Below are positions 51,098-51,979 of a DNA stretch of 51,979 bases, piece after piece (within the stretch, counting starts at the first letter, position 1; each line of letters opens with the position of its first letter). A program made the translations under genes and the position numbers. This DNA comes from a virus. The notes under the pieces are model-generated. The model did no database searches. It saw only the letters and a list, made by a program, of their open reading frames with translations, and was not told where the DNA came from. The stretch covers positions 1 to 51,979 of IMG/VR virus record IMGVR_UViG_3300029319_000076; one strand, given 5' to 3'.

Positions 51098-51979
51098 TTA
51101 TTTAACTGTTAGATTTCCTTCTTTTGTTGTTAATGTATTTGGATTAGTTACTGTAAATGATACTACAGGTCCTCCATCCGTTGTTGCTGTTGTATTAATA
51201 TTAAAGTCTGGTCCTGTTAGTTTAGACCCTTCATATAATTTTCTTGTTAATCCTGCAAATTCATCATCTCTATAATCTGCTGCCTCTAATGAATGCGAAG
51301 TTGGAACTCCTACATATACATCTTGAGCAAATAATATATTTTTAACTGTATTACCTCCTTGAGTAGATATTTGATTTCCAGGCGGCAATGCAGATCTTTG
51401 ACCTTCTCTTCTAGTAAATGTTTCATTACCTTTTTTATCTCTGTTAGCTCTCAAATGTGGAAACTTATTTAGATATTTTATTTCTTCATCAGTTAATACA
51501 TGATTATCAAATATTTGTACATGAGCTATAGATCCTGAATATCCATATGAATTACCTCCTGACTGATATCCGTTACCAATTTCTTCTAAATAAAATACTC
51601 CTCCAGAACCAGTTGTATGTCCTATTCTTGTAAATGAATGCTGAAACTTTCCATTAACATAATATTTAGCTACTCCATTTGATCCACTTGTTCCGTCAAA
51701 TGTATATACAATATGATATGGTCGCTCTCCTCCTTGAGTCACCGGCCAAGAACCTATGTTTGATATTTTAGTTCCTGGTTGAGCTGTATTAACAGATAGA
51801 CTACCATAATAAGTTCCGGTTTGATCTCTTAATACTAATGTTCCATCTGTTGCAATCCAGAAACCTGGATTAGTTGTGCCGCTTTCTCCTGCCCATGCAA
51901 TTGGAGTTTTACCTGACTGAGATGCTGGTTGTAATAATGCAGATACACTAAATTTAGATCCATTACCGGCTGGTGTTGC
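51098..51979 (-). CDS. LamG-like virion protein, partial (5' end beyond window)
   Basis: The frame is open from the window edge to a stop at 51098, giving 293 visible residues; an internal GTG at 51742 is not a start. The visible part is a concanavalin/LamG beta-sandwich: FSVSALLQPASQSGKTPIAW, 'NPGFWIATDGTLVL', then RPYHIVYTFDG, KYYVNGKFQHSF and SGSIAHVQIFDNHVLTDEEI. The tail (LRANRDKKGNETFTRREGQR) is polar and ends in a beta segment VVSFTVTNPNTLTTKEG. Such domains bind glycans on phage adhesins. It is followed by an ATATTTAT motif and the next structural gene. Full length and N-terminal domain cannot be seen. Confidence 0.8.
   Translation of the reverse strand, partial: ATPAGNGSKFSVSALLQPASQSGKTPIAWAGESGTTNPGFWIATDGTLVLRDQTGTYYGSLSVNTAQPGTKISNIGSWPVTQGGERPYHIVYTFDGTSGSNGVAKYYVNGKFQHSFTRIGHTTGSGGVFYLEEIGNGYQSGGNSYGYSGSIAHVQIFDNHVLTDEEIKYLNKFPHLRANRDKKGNETFTRREGQRSALPPGNQISTQGGNTVKNILFAQDVYVGVPTSHSLEAADYRDDEFAGLTRKLYEGSKLTGPDFNINTTATTDGGPVVSFTVTNPNTLTTKEGNLTVK

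Noticed and set aside
51098-51742. GTG at 51742 as start of the LamG-like protein
   Set aside because: The frame continues open with LamG-like sequence to the window edge, so the true start lies outside.
1-51979. tRNA genes
   Set aside because: No cloverleaf with a TTCGA-type T-loop and a matching acceptor stem was noticed, and gaps between genes are too short for most tRNAs. A dedicated scan was not possible.

Overview
This window is a strongly A+T-rich, densely packed stretch of a T4-type myovirus genome (contractile-tailed, class Caudoviricetes). Every gene I can support lies on the minus strand, so transcription runs from the right end to the left end. The relatives that come to mind are marine, cyanophage-like or 'far-T4' phages: the genes correspond to T4 gp17, gp20, gp21, gp22, gp23, gp13/14/15, gp18, gp19 and gp26, but the order differs from T4 and there are many tail-fibre and lectin-like proteins. 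The host cannot be named. Many starts carry clear GGAG/AGGAG Shine-Dalgarno sites, which argues for a host with conventional SD-led initiation. I found no tRNA, rRNA, CRISPR array, insertion sequence or integrase, and no gene-free stretch longer than about 300 bases.

Layout in the direction of transcription. 51.98-46.6 kb: virion-type proteins, namely a partial LamG-like protein, a conserved structural protein, an arginine-rich protein and a second LamG protein. 46.55-41.4 kb: a recombination/replication cassette with a PhoH-like ATPase, a T7-endonuclease-I-type junction resolvase, a DnaG-type primase and a single-chain fusion of the gp47 (SbcD) nuclease with the gp46 (SbcC) ATPase. 41.3-29.0 kb: a 2562-residue fibre ending in an S74 chaperone, a small second S74-like protein and a 1230-residue fibre. 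29.0-23.6 kb: a fusion of a NMNAT-like nucleotidyltransferase with a KxDG ligase-like domain, a zinc-ribbon protein, a 3-TM-type holin and the large terminase. 23.6-14.7 kb: the head module (portal, protease, several small core-type proteins, a viral ribosomal protein bS21, scaffold, major capsid protein). 14.65-9 kb: small conserved proteins and a repeat-rich fibre. 8.9-0 kb: the neck and tail module (gp13/14/15-like, sheath, tube, tail-assembly chaperones, tape measure, which runs off the window).

Signals. A motif reading ATATTTAT, usually followed by a TAAA-like tract, on the coding strand precedes about 16 genes or gene groups at short distance. It is the reverse complement of the T4 late promoter core TATAAATA. 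Three convincing intrinsic terminators follow the tube, the major capsid protein and the arginine-rich protein. The most striking small-scale signal is a seven-T slippery run, a 6-base spacer and a GC-rich hairpin between the gp26-like gene and a start-less downstream frame. It looks like a programmed +1 or -2 frameshift that makes a tail-assembly chaperone fusion.
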